From positions 1 to 12,350 of the forward strand of contig JAHIRI010000019.1 of assembly GCA_018818855.1 (NCBI GenBank): 12,350 nucleotides of DNA, read 5' to 3'. The notes below the pieces were generated by a model, which was not told where the DNA came from, did not search any database, and worked only from the letters and a program-made list of their open reading frames with translations. Made by a program: the position numbers and the translations under genes. Each line of letters starts with the position of its first letter. Within the stretch, counting starts at the first letter, position 1. The stretch comes from Patescibacteria group bacterium (GTDB lineage: Bacteria; Patescibacteriota; Patescibacteriia; XYB2-FULL-38-15). This document shows, piece by piece, positions 6,276 through 12,350 of the stretch.

Positions 6276-6488
6276 ATGCAATACATCAATATAATCCAAA
6301 TCGTTTCAGCAGTTTTGCTCATGGTAGCAGTTCTTCTCCAAAGCCGAGGGGCGAGTGTGGGCGGTGTTTTTGGTGGCGGAGGGGCGGTTTACCAGACAAA
6401 GCGTGGTGTGGAGAAAAAGCTGTATATCGCGACTATTATTCTCTCAGTAATATTTTTCGGCGCCGCCTTGGCAAATTTTCTCTTATAA
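6276..6488 (+). CDS. secG: Preprotein translocase subunit SecG
   Basis: 70 residues, normal length for SecG, the small subunit of the SecYEG channel that helps export unfolded proteins across the cytoplasmic membrane. The first helix (about 4-22: IIQIVSAVLLMVAVLLQ) is followed by the family's hallmark loop SRGASVGGVFGGGGAVYQTKRG, then a second helix at about 48-69 ending ANFLL. The start ATG at 6276 gives the standard N-terminus. GTGAGGA at 6254-6260 is a possible but rather distant ribosome-binding site. It has its own strong promoter and lies 49 bases before the solute-binding protein gene. Assignment is firm. Confidence 0.95.
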   Translation: MQYINIIQIVSAVLLMVAVLLQSRGASVGGVFGGGGAVYQTKRGVEKKLYIATIILSVIFFGAALANFLL

Positions 6489-6537
6489 ATTTGGGCGGCG
6501 AACTTAAAGAGGGGGTGGGGCAGAACGACAATCAAAT

Positions 6538-8364
6538 GTGAGTCGTCGTTTAAGATTAGCAAACCTAATGATTAAATCTTTTTTTGGTCGTTTCAAAAAG
6601 GAAAAAAATAGTGGCCATCTGGCCATAAGGAGACAGACTGATTTTGATAAAAAATTGGTTTTTGCGTTGTCAAAATCAAGGATGCCAACTTTTAGTCAAC
6701 TAAAATATCTTCCCAGATATTTGGCCCGTTCTGAAAAATTTGTTTTATTGGGGCTTTTTATTGTTTTGCTTTTAGGTCTCGGTTTTTGGGGAGTGAAATT
6801 CAGTTTGGAAAAAATGGAAAAAGTTCCGGATTATGGCGGGGAGTACGTTGAAGGTTTAGTAGGCGCTCCGCAATATGTTAATCCAATTTTGGCTCAGACA
6901 AATGATGTCGATATGGATTTATCGAGGTTGGTTTTTTCCGGTCTTTTCAAATATGATTCAGCCCAGGTTCTTGTTTCCGATCTCGCAGAAAGATATGAGA
7001 TAAGTGAGGATAAAAGAGTTTATACGATCTTTCTCAAAGATAATTTGACTTGGCACGATGGAGAGAAGTTAACCGCCGCTGATGTTGTTTTTACGGCGTC
7101 TTTAATTAAAGATCCACTTTTCAGAAGTCCTCTTTATTCCGGCTTTCGCGGAGTTACAGTTGAAAAGGTTGATGATAGAACTTTGAAATTTATTTTGAAT
7201 GAATCCTACGCGCCATTTTTAGGCATGTTAACTTTTGGTATTTTACCAGAACATCTTTGGTATAATATTCCGGCGCAGAGTGCGAATTTGGCTGAGTATA
7301 ACATCAAGCCAGTCGGTTCCGGACCGTTTAAATTTAAATCTTTGACTAAAGATAAAAACGGAAGCATCAAAATTTACACCCTGGTTGTTAATGATAATTT
7401 TTACGATAAAAAACCATATTTGGAAAAATTGATTTTTAAATTTTATCCAGATTATGATTCCGCGCTGGCTGCTCTGCAAAATCAAAACATTGAAGCAATT
7501 AGTTTTTTGCCCGAAGAGACGGAAGAGAGTTTGCAAAGTAAAAAGTTTACAAAATATTTTCTTAGTTTGCCTCAATACACGGCAATTTTCTTTGATCAAA
7601 AAAACAACGAGTTTTTGAAGGATGCGGCAGTAAGAAAGGCGCTGGCTTTGGCAATTGATAAAAATAAAATTGTTAATGAAGCGCTAGGCGGAAAAGGAGA
7701 GGCGGTTGACGGCCCGATTTTGCCGGGATATGTTGGCCATTCGCCAGATATTAAAAAAATTGCTTTTGATCAGGGTTTTGCCAAGGATAATTTGGAAAAG
7801 GCTGGATACAAATTGGCGGAAGGAGAACCTTTTCGTAAAAAGGGCGACAAAGTCTTGAAAATAGTTTTAACAACTGTTGATCGTCCGGAATATAATAAAG
7901 TTGCAGATCTCATAAAAACAAGTTGGGAAGCGATTGGCGTGCAGGTTGAATTAAGTATAGTGCCCTCAATAAGAATTCAGAGAGAAATTATCAGACCGCG
8001 CGCTTATGAGTCGTTGATGCTTGGGACGATTTTGGGTTTTGACCCAGATCCGTATCCTTTTTGGCATTCTTCTCAGGTAGAGGATCCTGGCCTGAATTTG
8101 TCTCTTTATGCCAATCGTAATGTTGATAAACTTCTTGAAGAAGCAAGGCAGACGGACAATCCTGAAGAACGAGCCAAAAAATATCTTGAATTTCAAAATA
8201 TTTTAGCCGACGATATCCCGGCCATTTTTCTCTATAGCCCCCGCTACACTTATGTTGTAAGTGCCCTAGTTTTTGGGATAGATGTCGCGCGTATCAGCGT
8301 TCCGAGCGACCGTTTCGCCGGAATTTCTAATTGGTACAAAGAAACAAAAAGACAGTGGAAATAG
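6538..8364 (+). CDS. Membrane-anchored peptide ABC transporter-type solute-binding protein (family 5)
   Basis: 608 residues from the GTG at 6538; an in-frame ATG at 6568 (MIKSFFGRF) is an equally plausible start, and neither has a Shine-Dalgarno site. Residues 1-66 are basic and presumably cytoplasmic (including LKYLPRYLARSEK), then a membrane helix at about 68-86, then the exported SBP_bac_5 domain (DppA/OppA type) to the end. Supporting motifs are GGEYVEGLVGAPQYVNPILA, the LTWHDGEKLTAADVVF region near 170-180, and AVRKALALAIDKNKIVNEAL. Family members capture oligopeptides or similar solutes. There is no lipobox; the helix replaces the lipid anchor. No permease or ATPase genes are in the window, so a transport role is unproven. 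The gene follows secG, and tRNA-Leu begins 9 bases after its TAG. Confidence 0.9.
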   Translation: MSRRLRLANLMIKSFFGRFKKEKNSGHLAIRRQTDFDKKLVFALSKSRMPTFSQLKYLPRYLARSEKFVLLGLFIVLLLGLGFWGVKFSLEKMEKVPDYGGEYVEGLVGAPQYVNPILAQTNDVDMDLSRLVFSGLFKYDSAQVLVSDLAERYEISEDKRVYTIFLKDNLTWHDGEKLTAADVVFTASLIKDPLFRSPLYSGFRGVTVEKVDDRTLKFILNESYAPFLGMLTFGILPEHLWYNIPAQSANLAEYNIKPVGSGPFKFKSLTKDKNGSIKIYTLVVNDNFYDKKPYLEKLIFKFYPDYDSALAALQNQNIEAISFLPEETEESLQSKKFTKYFLSLPQYTAIFFDQKNNEFLKDAAVRKALALAIDKNKIVNEALGGKGEAVDGPILPGYVGHSPDIKKIAFDQGFAKDNLEKAGYKLAEGEPFRKKGDKVLKIVLTTVDRPEYNKVADLIKTSWEAIGVQVELSIVPSIRIQREIIRPRAYESLMLGTILGFDPDPYPFWHSSQVEDPGLNLSLYANRNVDKLLEEARQTDNPEERAKKYLEFQNILADDIPAIFLYSPRYTYVVSALVFGIDVARISVPSDRFAGISNWYKETKRQWK

Positions 8365-8373
8365 TTTAGTTTT

Positions 8374-8457
8374 GCCCAGGTGGCGGAATTGGCAGACGCA
8401 CTGGCTTCAGGTGCCAGCGATCGCAAGGTCATGGGAGTTCGAGTCTCCCCCTGGGCA
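8374..8457 (+). tRNA. tRNA-Leu (anticodon CAG)
   Basis: An 84-base class II tRNA. Acceptor arms GCCCAGG (8374-8380) and CCTGGGC (8450-8456) pair fully, followed by discriminator A8457. The D-arm region reads TGGCGGAATTGGCAGACGCA. The anticodon stem CTGGC/GCCAG encloses the loop TTCAGGT, so the anticodon is CAG at 8408-8410 and reads CUG. The variable arm folds as GATC-GCAA-GGTC, the long arm expected for leucine tRNAs. The T arm is GGGAG-TTCGAGT-CTCCC. The 3' CCA is not encoded and must be added by a nucleotidyltransferase. Confidence 0.97.
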
Positions 8458-8510
8458 TAGAAAATTAAAAATTCAAAATGTAAGATTAAAAATTTAGGTA
8501 AAATTATTTT

Positions 8511-8538
8511 GTGAAAAATTTTCTCAAAAATTTTGCAC
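8511..8538 (+). terminator. A/T-rich hairpin, possible terminator after tRNA-Leu
   Basis: GTGAAAAATTTT at 8511-8522 can pair with AAAATTTTGCAC at 8527-8538 around a 4-base loop, with a single A-G mismatch. It lies 53 bases after the tRNA. It lacks a GC-rich stem and a clean U tract, so terminator activity is only a possibility. Confidence 0.25.
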
Positions 8539-8558
8539 TCCATAATTTTTCATTTTTC

Positions 8559-8577
8559 ATTTTTAACTTTTAATTTA
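8559..8577 (+). repeat. Copy of the 19-base A/T-rich repeat before RNase J
   Basis: ATTTTTAACTTTTAATTTA, identical to the reverse complement of 3001-3019. It ends 6 bases before the RNase J start codon. The sequence TATAAT follows directly at 8578-8583, abutting the ATG. Confidence 0.5.
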
Positions 8578-8583
8578 TATAAT

Positions 8584-10353
8584 ATGATGTATTATAAAAA
8601 AGAAAAAAAACAAAAAGGTCATGGCGGCGGAAAATTTTACGCCAAAAGTTCTGGTTATGCTAAAAGTTCAGGTGCGCCAAAGTTGAAAGTAATTGTGATC
8701 GGCGGCCTGGAAGAAGTCGGCCGAAACATGACTCTTTTGGAATATGAAAACGACATTATCTTGATTGATATGGGTTTGCAATTTCCAGAAGAAGATATGC
8801 CAGGGATTGATTATATTATTCCCAACATTTCTTATTTGAAAGGAAAGGAAAAAAATATCCGCGGCGTGGTTATCACACACGGGCATTATGATCATATCGG
8901 CGGAATCCCTCATCTTGTCCCGCGTCTCGGGAATCCTACAATTTACGGAACACAGCTGACTCTGGCCATTATTAAAAAGCGCCAGGAGGACTATAAAAGC
9001 GCGAAATTAAATTTGGCCACGGTAAAAGAAGACGATGTTTTAACTTTGGGAAAATTTAAAATAGAATTTATCCACGTGAATCACAACATTCCTGATTCCG
9101 TGGCGGTGGTCGTGCATACGCCGGTTGGCACGTTCATTCATACAGGTGATTGGAAATTTGATTATACTCCGGTTGGCGAGCGGCCGGCCGATTTCGCGAA
9201 AATCGCCGAGGTTGGCAGAAATGGTGTTTTGGCGTTAATGTCGGACAGCACGAACGCGCCAGAAGAAGGCCACCAAATTTCCGAACAGGAAATCGGAAAA
9301 AATTTGAAAACTTTGATTGAAAAAGCTCCGGGCAGAATTATTATTGGAACTTTTTCTTCTCTGCTTTCAAGAGTTGAACAAATCATTCAGATTGCCGAAG
9401 AAATGGGGAAAAAAGTCGCGGTTGACGGTTTTAGTATGAAAACAAATGTGGAAATTATTAAAACGCTCGGCTACCTGAAAGTTAAACAAGGAACATTAAT
9501 TGATATTGCCGACGTTCATAATTTTCCTCAGGAAAAAATAATCATTGTTTGTACTGGCGCGCAGGGCGAGGAGCGGGCAGTTTTGATGAGAATCGCGAAT
9601 GAAGAACATCGTTTTGTCAAAATTGAACCAAAAGATACGGTTGTTTTTTCTTCTTCAGTCGTACCGGGAAATGAGCGGACAATCCAAAGATTGAAAGACA
9701 CACTCTATCGCAAAGGCGCCGACGTTGTTCATTATAAGATGATGGACATCCACGCTGGCGGTCATGCCAAAGCAGAAGACATTAAGCTGATGATCCGCTT
9801 GGTAAATCCAAAATATTTTATTCCGATTGAAGGCAGCCATTCACATCTCCGGATGAACGCGAAAGTGGCCGAGAGCATTGGTTTTGATCCAAAAAATATC
9901 TTTATCGCGGATAACGGCCAGGTAATGGAATTCCAGGCGGCACCAAAAGATTCTTACGGCGCGACGGGACGGCTTACTCCACAGCATGTTCCTTCCGATT
10001 ATGTAATGGTAGACGGGCTTGGTGTGGGCGATGTCAGCCAGGTGGTACTTCGCGATCGTAAGATGATGGCAGAAGATGGAATGATCGTTATTATTGTAAC
10101 AATTGATACCAAGACTGGTTATCTAATCGGCAGCCCGGATATTATTTCTCGAGGATTTGTTTATATGCGCGAAAGCAAAGAATTGATTGAACAGGTTCGC
10201 GCTAAAGTGAAAAAATTAATTTCCGACCGTGATCCGAAATCCGCGGCGGATAATGTTTTCATCAAAAATAAAATCCGTGATAACATTGGCCAGTTCCTGT
10301 TTACCAAAACCGAACGCCGGCCAATGGTGCTTCCGGTAATAATTGAGGTATAA
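8584..10353 (+). CDS. rnj: Ribonuclease J
   Basis: 589 residues from the ATG at 8584 (a second ATG follows at 8587). RNase J is a cytoplasmic zinc-dependent exo/endonuclease of the metallo-beta-lactamase/beta-CASP group, used in mRNA decay and rRNA maturation. Metal-binding motifs are visible: HGHYDH at 99-104, HNIPDS with His167, TGDWKFD with Asp189, and HAGGHA at 390-395 (usually SGHA). CTGAQGEE is the beta-CASP motif. The remaining region to the C-terminus (RDRKMMAEDG..., ISRGFVYMRES...) is the usual dimerisation domain. An extra N-terminal segment of about 30 residues is Lys/Gly-rich and contains YAKSSG twice in a row. The upstream in-frame TTG at 8533 would translate the A/T-rich spacer and was not used. 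It starts 126 bases after tRNA-Leu. Confidence 0.96.
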   Translation: MMYYKKEKKQKGHGGGKFYAKSSGYAKSSGAPKLKVIVIGGLEEVGRNMTLLEYENDIILIDMGLQFPEEDMPGIDYIIPNISYLKGKEKNIRGVVITHGHYDHIGGIPHLVPRLGNPTIYGTQLTLAIIKKRQEDYKSAKLNLATVKEDDVLTLGKFKIEFIHVNHNIPDSVAVVVHTPVGTFIHTGDWKFDYTPVGERPADFAKIAEVGRNGVLALMSDSTNAPEEGHQISEQEIGKNLKTLIEKAPGRIIIGTFSSLLSRVEQIIQIAEEMGKKVAVDGFSMKTNVEIIKTLGYLKVKQGTLIDIADVHNFPQEKIIIVCTGAQGEERAVLMRIANEEHRFVKIEPKDTVVFSSSVVPGNERTIQRLKDTLYRKGADVVHYKMMDIHAGGHAKAEDIKLMIRLVNPKYFIPIEGSHSHLRMNAKVAESIGFDPKNIFIADNGQVMEFQAAPKDSYGATGRLTPQHVPSDYVMVDGLGVGDVSQVVLRDRKMMAEDGMIVIIVTIDTKTGYLIGSPDIISRGFVYMRESKELIEQVRAKVKKLISDRDPKSAADNVFIKNKIRDNIGQFLFTKTERRPMVLPVIIEV

Positions 10354-10378
10354 TGATAACAGTTGACTATTAACATTT

Positions 10379-10397
10379 AACAATTAACTAAATTGTT
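10379..10397 (+). promoter_or_regulatory. Perfect inverted repeat touching the start codon of the Ig-like-domain gene
   Basis: AACAATT-AACTA-AATTGTT: a 7-base-pair stem with a 5-base loop, ending at the base before the ATG at 10398. In mRNA it could affect initiation; in DNA it could be an operator. It is weak (one GC pair per stem). Confidence 0.35.
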
Positions 10398-11306
10398 ATG
10401 GAGAATCAACCAATTACAGAAAATCAGCCAGGTTTGGAGTTGCCTGAAATGAAAAAAAGCCACACCATTCTCGCGGTCATAATTTCCGTGGTGGTGACGG
10501 CGGCCATTGTAGGCGTCGGAGTTTATTTTTGGCAGAATATGGAATCAGAAGAAGCCGAGGTAACCACGCCAGAAGTGACACCGACCCAAACCACAATTAT
10601 TAAACCGACTGTCACCTCACCGCAGAACGGAGCAACAGTGGAAAATGCTTTGGACGGTATAAAAATAACCGGTAAAGCCGCGCCAGGTTCTACGGTTTGG
10701 TTAGTTGGAGTTGGCGAAATGGATCCTTATTGTTTTCCTTTGGCAGATATGTTGACCTTGGGGGATAAAGCTGATACCAGCGGAAATTTTGAATTAACTT
10801 ACAAACCAACTGGTGACCCGGAAAATTGGTTTAACTTATTTGGTGTGGTTTCGCTTGACGAAAATCAGAAATATCAATTGAACTGGGTGAATGGTACATT
10901 TTGCGCACCCAGCGAAGCGAAGAGCGATTATTTTCAGTTGACCCTAAAGCAAACCCCGACAAATGTTCTATTTCAGGATGACACTTATCGTTTTAGAATT
11001 ACTACTACAGCAAAGGCATGTGAGGATTATTATGATGTAAAAGTAATAGAACCGCTGACGACGGATGCAAAAAAAAGTTACGGAATTTTTGTACCGGGAT
11101 CAAAAAACTGGCCGCAAGAGTATCCCGCCTTTTCTTATGCGATTTACAGCCAAGCAGATTACAATAAATTTTCTCCAACAGAATTGCCGGGTAAGCCAGA
11201 GATTACTTTGCGTGTAGATAATGGTAACTTGCTCACATGGTGGCAGCCGCAAGATAGCCCGCCTGATATGCCGCAAGATTGCCAACTAAATTTTGAAAAG
11301 TTTTAA
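10398..11306 (+). CDS. Membrane-anchored exported protein with Ig-like domain, function unknown
   Basis: 302 residues. Residues 1-20 are polar and presumably cytoplasmic (ENQPITENQPGLELPEMKK), 23-45 form one membrane helix (ILAVIISVVVTAAIVGVGVYF), and 48-68 are a Glu/Thr/Pro linker. Residues 70 to about 177 resemble bacterial Ig-like surface domains: PTVTSPQNGATVENALDGIKITGKAAPGSTVW... with a later DTSGNFELTY strand. The rest (about 178-302) contains DTYRFRITTTAKACEDYYDVKV and PGSKNWPQEYPAFSYAIYSQ and is not recognised. Four cysteines at 112, 149, 188 and 295 could form two disulfides. It lies 44 bases after RNase J and 27 before trpS, probably transcribed with them. A cell-surface role is inferred from architecture alone. 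Confidence 0.8.
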   Translation: MENQPITENQPGLELPEMKKSHTILAVIISVVVTAAIVGVGVYFWQNMESEEAEVTTPEVTPTQTTIIKPTVTSPQNGATVENALDGIKITGKAAPGSTVWLVGVGEMDPYCFPLADMLTLGDKADTSGNFELTYKPTGDPENWFNLFGVVSLDENQKYQLNWVNGTFCAPSEAKSDYFQLTLKQTPTNVLFQDDTYRFRITTTAKACEDYYDVKVIEPLTTDAKKSYGIFVPGSKNWPQEYPAFSYAIYSQADYNKFSPTELPGKPEITLRVDNGNLLTWWQPQDSPPDMPQDCQLNFEKF

Positions 11307-11333
11307 GTTTTTAATAATCTTTAGTGCGGAATT

Positions 11334-12314
11334 ATGAAACCACGCGTTTTTTCAGGGATAAGACCGTCGGGAAGATTGCACATCGGCAATTATTTTGGCG
11401 CGATTGAAAATTGGTTAAAACTTCAAAACGAGGCCGACTGTATTTTTGCCGTGGTTGATTATCACGGCATGACAACGCCCTACGATCCGAAAGAAATGAT
11501 GAAAGAAAAATACGAAGTGGTTTTGGATTATTTGGCCGCCGGAATTGATCCGAAAAAAAGTACCTTGATTGTCCAGTCGCAGGTGCCGGAACATACCGAA
11601 CTTGCCTGGATTTTGGGAACCATCACGCCAGTGTCTTGGCTTGAACGCGTGCCGACTTACAAAGAAAAAGTTGCTCTTCACCCGGAGTATGTTAATCTCG
11701 GACTTTTGTCATATCCTGTTTTGATGGCCGCGGATATTTTGATTTATAAATCAAATATTGTGCCGGTCGGTGAAGATCAATTACCGCACATTGAATTGGC
11801 GCGGGAAATTGCCAATCGTTTCAATAAAATGTTTGGCAAAACTTTTCCTTTGCCAAAAGAAGCGTTGACCGAAGGAGCGAGGATAATGTCCTTGGATGAT
11901 CCGACAAAAAAAATGAGCAAAACCGGCGGCGGAGGAATATTGCTATCCGACACGCCGGAGCAAATTTGGAAAAAGTTAGCCCCGGCCGTGACAGATCCGG
12001 CGAGAAAGAGAGTGGCAGATTCCGGCACGCCGGAAATTTGTAATATTTACAGTTTGCATAAAATAATGTCTTTGCCTGAACAAATAAAAATGGTTGCGAA
12101 TTCTTGCCGCCATGCGAAGTTTGGCTGTGTGGATTGTAAAAAAATTCTCGCGAAAAATATTGCTGATGAGTTTGAGGATTTTAGAAAGAAAAGAAAAGAG
12201 TTAGAAAAAAATCCGGGGAAGGTGCAGGAAATTTTGCGGAAAGGCGCGGAAAAAGCACAAGTCTTGGCATACAAAACTCTCGCTGAAGTGAAAAAGAAAA
12301 CTGGGTTGGGGTAA
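11334..12314 (+). CDS. trpS: Tryptophanyl-tRNA synthetase
   Basis: 326 residues, full length. This class I enzyme activates tryptophan with ATP and loads it on tRNA-Trp. The HIGH-type motif is LHIGNYFGA (His16-Ile-Gly-Asn19) after RVFSGIRPSG, the usual TrpRS N-terminus. The KMSKS motif is KMSKT at 193-197, in the context MSLDDPTKKMSKTGGGG. VGEDQLPHIELAREIANRFN is a further signature of the family. The C-terminus has CVDCKKILAKNI and a basic helix, as in other bacterial TrpRS. The ATG at 11334 gives the standard N-terminus; no Shine-Dalgarno site is seen. Assignment is firm. Confidence 0.96.
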   Translation: MKPRVFSGIRPSGRLHIGNYFGAIENWLKLQNEADCIFAVVDYHGMTTPYDPKEMMKEKYEVVLDYLAAGIDPKKSTLIVQSQVPEHTELAWILGTITPVSWLERVPTYKEKVALHPEYVNLGLLSYPVLMAADILIYKSNIVPVGEDQLPHIELAREIANRFNKMFGKTFPLPKEALTEGARIMSLDDPTKKMSKTGGGGILLSDTPEQIWKKLAPAVTDPARKRVADSGTPEICNIYSLHKIMSLPEQIKMVANSCRHAKFGCVDCKKILAKNIADEFEDFRKKRKELEKNPGKVQEILRKGAEKAQVLAYKTLAEVKKKTGLG

Positions 12315-12338
12315 ATTTATCAAAGTAATTTTTAAACT

Positions 12339-12350
12339 ATGGATAAGTCA
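12339..12350 (+). CDS. Possible start of a further gene, cut by window edge
   Basis: ATG GAT AAG TCA begins 24 bases after the trpS stop, in the same direction and with the A/T-rich upstream context seen at other starts here. Only four codons are visible, so identity cannot be judged. Confidence 0.35.

Larger units (their letters stand above)
8462..8577. repeat. A/T-rich spacer with imperfect terminal inverted repeats between tRNA-Leu and RNase J
   Basis: The left end at 8462-8479 (AAATTAAAAATTCAAAAT) matches the reverse complement of the right end at 8559-8577 in 16 of 18 positions. Between them lie further A/T runs such as repeated ATTTTTC units at 8544-8558. The right end is an exact copy of the repeat at 3001-3019. 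It may be a small palindromic element or simple low-complexity drift. Confidence 0.4.

Noticed and set aside
8250..8543. Minus-strand ORF of 97 residues across the tRNA-Leu gene
   Set aside because: It is the reverse of a solute-binding protein end plus a tRNA; such tRNA-derived ORFs are annotation artefacts.
8533..8583. TTG start adding 17 residues to RNase J
   Set aside because: The added segment translates A/T-rich repeat DNA and makes a hydrophobic stretch not expected in a cytoplasmic nuclease.
1..12350. CRISPR array, insertion sequence, phage or restriction/defence system
   Set aside because: No spaced direct repeats, transposase, integrase or defence domains were seen; the content is metabolic, envelope and housekeeping.
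1..12350. UGA recoding as glycine, known in some Patescibacteria
   Set aside because: All large genes read through without in-frame TGA, so the standard reading suffices.

Overview
The window looks like a piece of a Patescibacteria (Candidate Phyla Radiation, probably Parcubacteria-like) chromosome. This is an inference from content: very tight gene packing, almost no Shine-Dalgarno sequences, A/T-rich spacers with short repeats, a VirB2/TrbC-like pilin module in a cysteine-rich exported protein, a membrane-tethered peptide-binding protein next to secG, and an RNase J with a basic N-terminal extension. All genes read with normal stops (TAA, TAG, TGA), so there is no sign of a recoded UGA.

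Left half (1-5876, minus strand). One tight, probably single transcript runs right to left: a membrane-anchored DsbA-like thiol oxidoreductase; the gamma (porG), delta (porD) and alpha (porA) subunits of pyruvate/2-oxoacid:ferredoxin oxidoreductase; an uncatalogued 42-residue single-helix membrane protein; a 762-residue cysteine-rich exported protein with a type IV secretion pilin-like two-helix module; and the beta subunit porB, cut by the window edge. Gaps are 5, 4, 47, 30, 8 and 3 bases. The surprise is that porA and porB, whose products form the thiamine-diphosphate catalytic core, are separated by two membrane/exported proteins.

Middle (5877-6275). A divergent control region holds extended -10 elements on both strands, a possible structured leader for the minus-strand operon, a small lysine/arginine-rich 46-residue ORF on the plus strand, and a textbook promoter (TTGACA, 17 bases, TATTAT) just before secG.

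Right half (6276-12350, plus strand). secG (translocon subunit) is followed by an N-terminally anchored family-5 solute-binding protein, tRNA-Leu(CAG) only 9 bases after its stop, an A/T-rich inverted-repeat spacer, RNase J, a membrane-anchored Ig-like-domain protein of unknown role, tryptophanyl-tRNA synthetase (trpS), and the first codons of another possible gene. These are mostly housekeeping functions: protein export, RNA decay and processing, and translation.

Functional links: the oxidoreductase would make acetyl-CoA and reduced ferredoxin from pyruvate. The DsbA-like protein at the head of the same transcript could serve the cysteine-rich pilin-like protein near its end, which has about 40 cysteines. 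The DsbA-like protein has CPYS instead of CxxC, so any such role would need an unusual mechanism.
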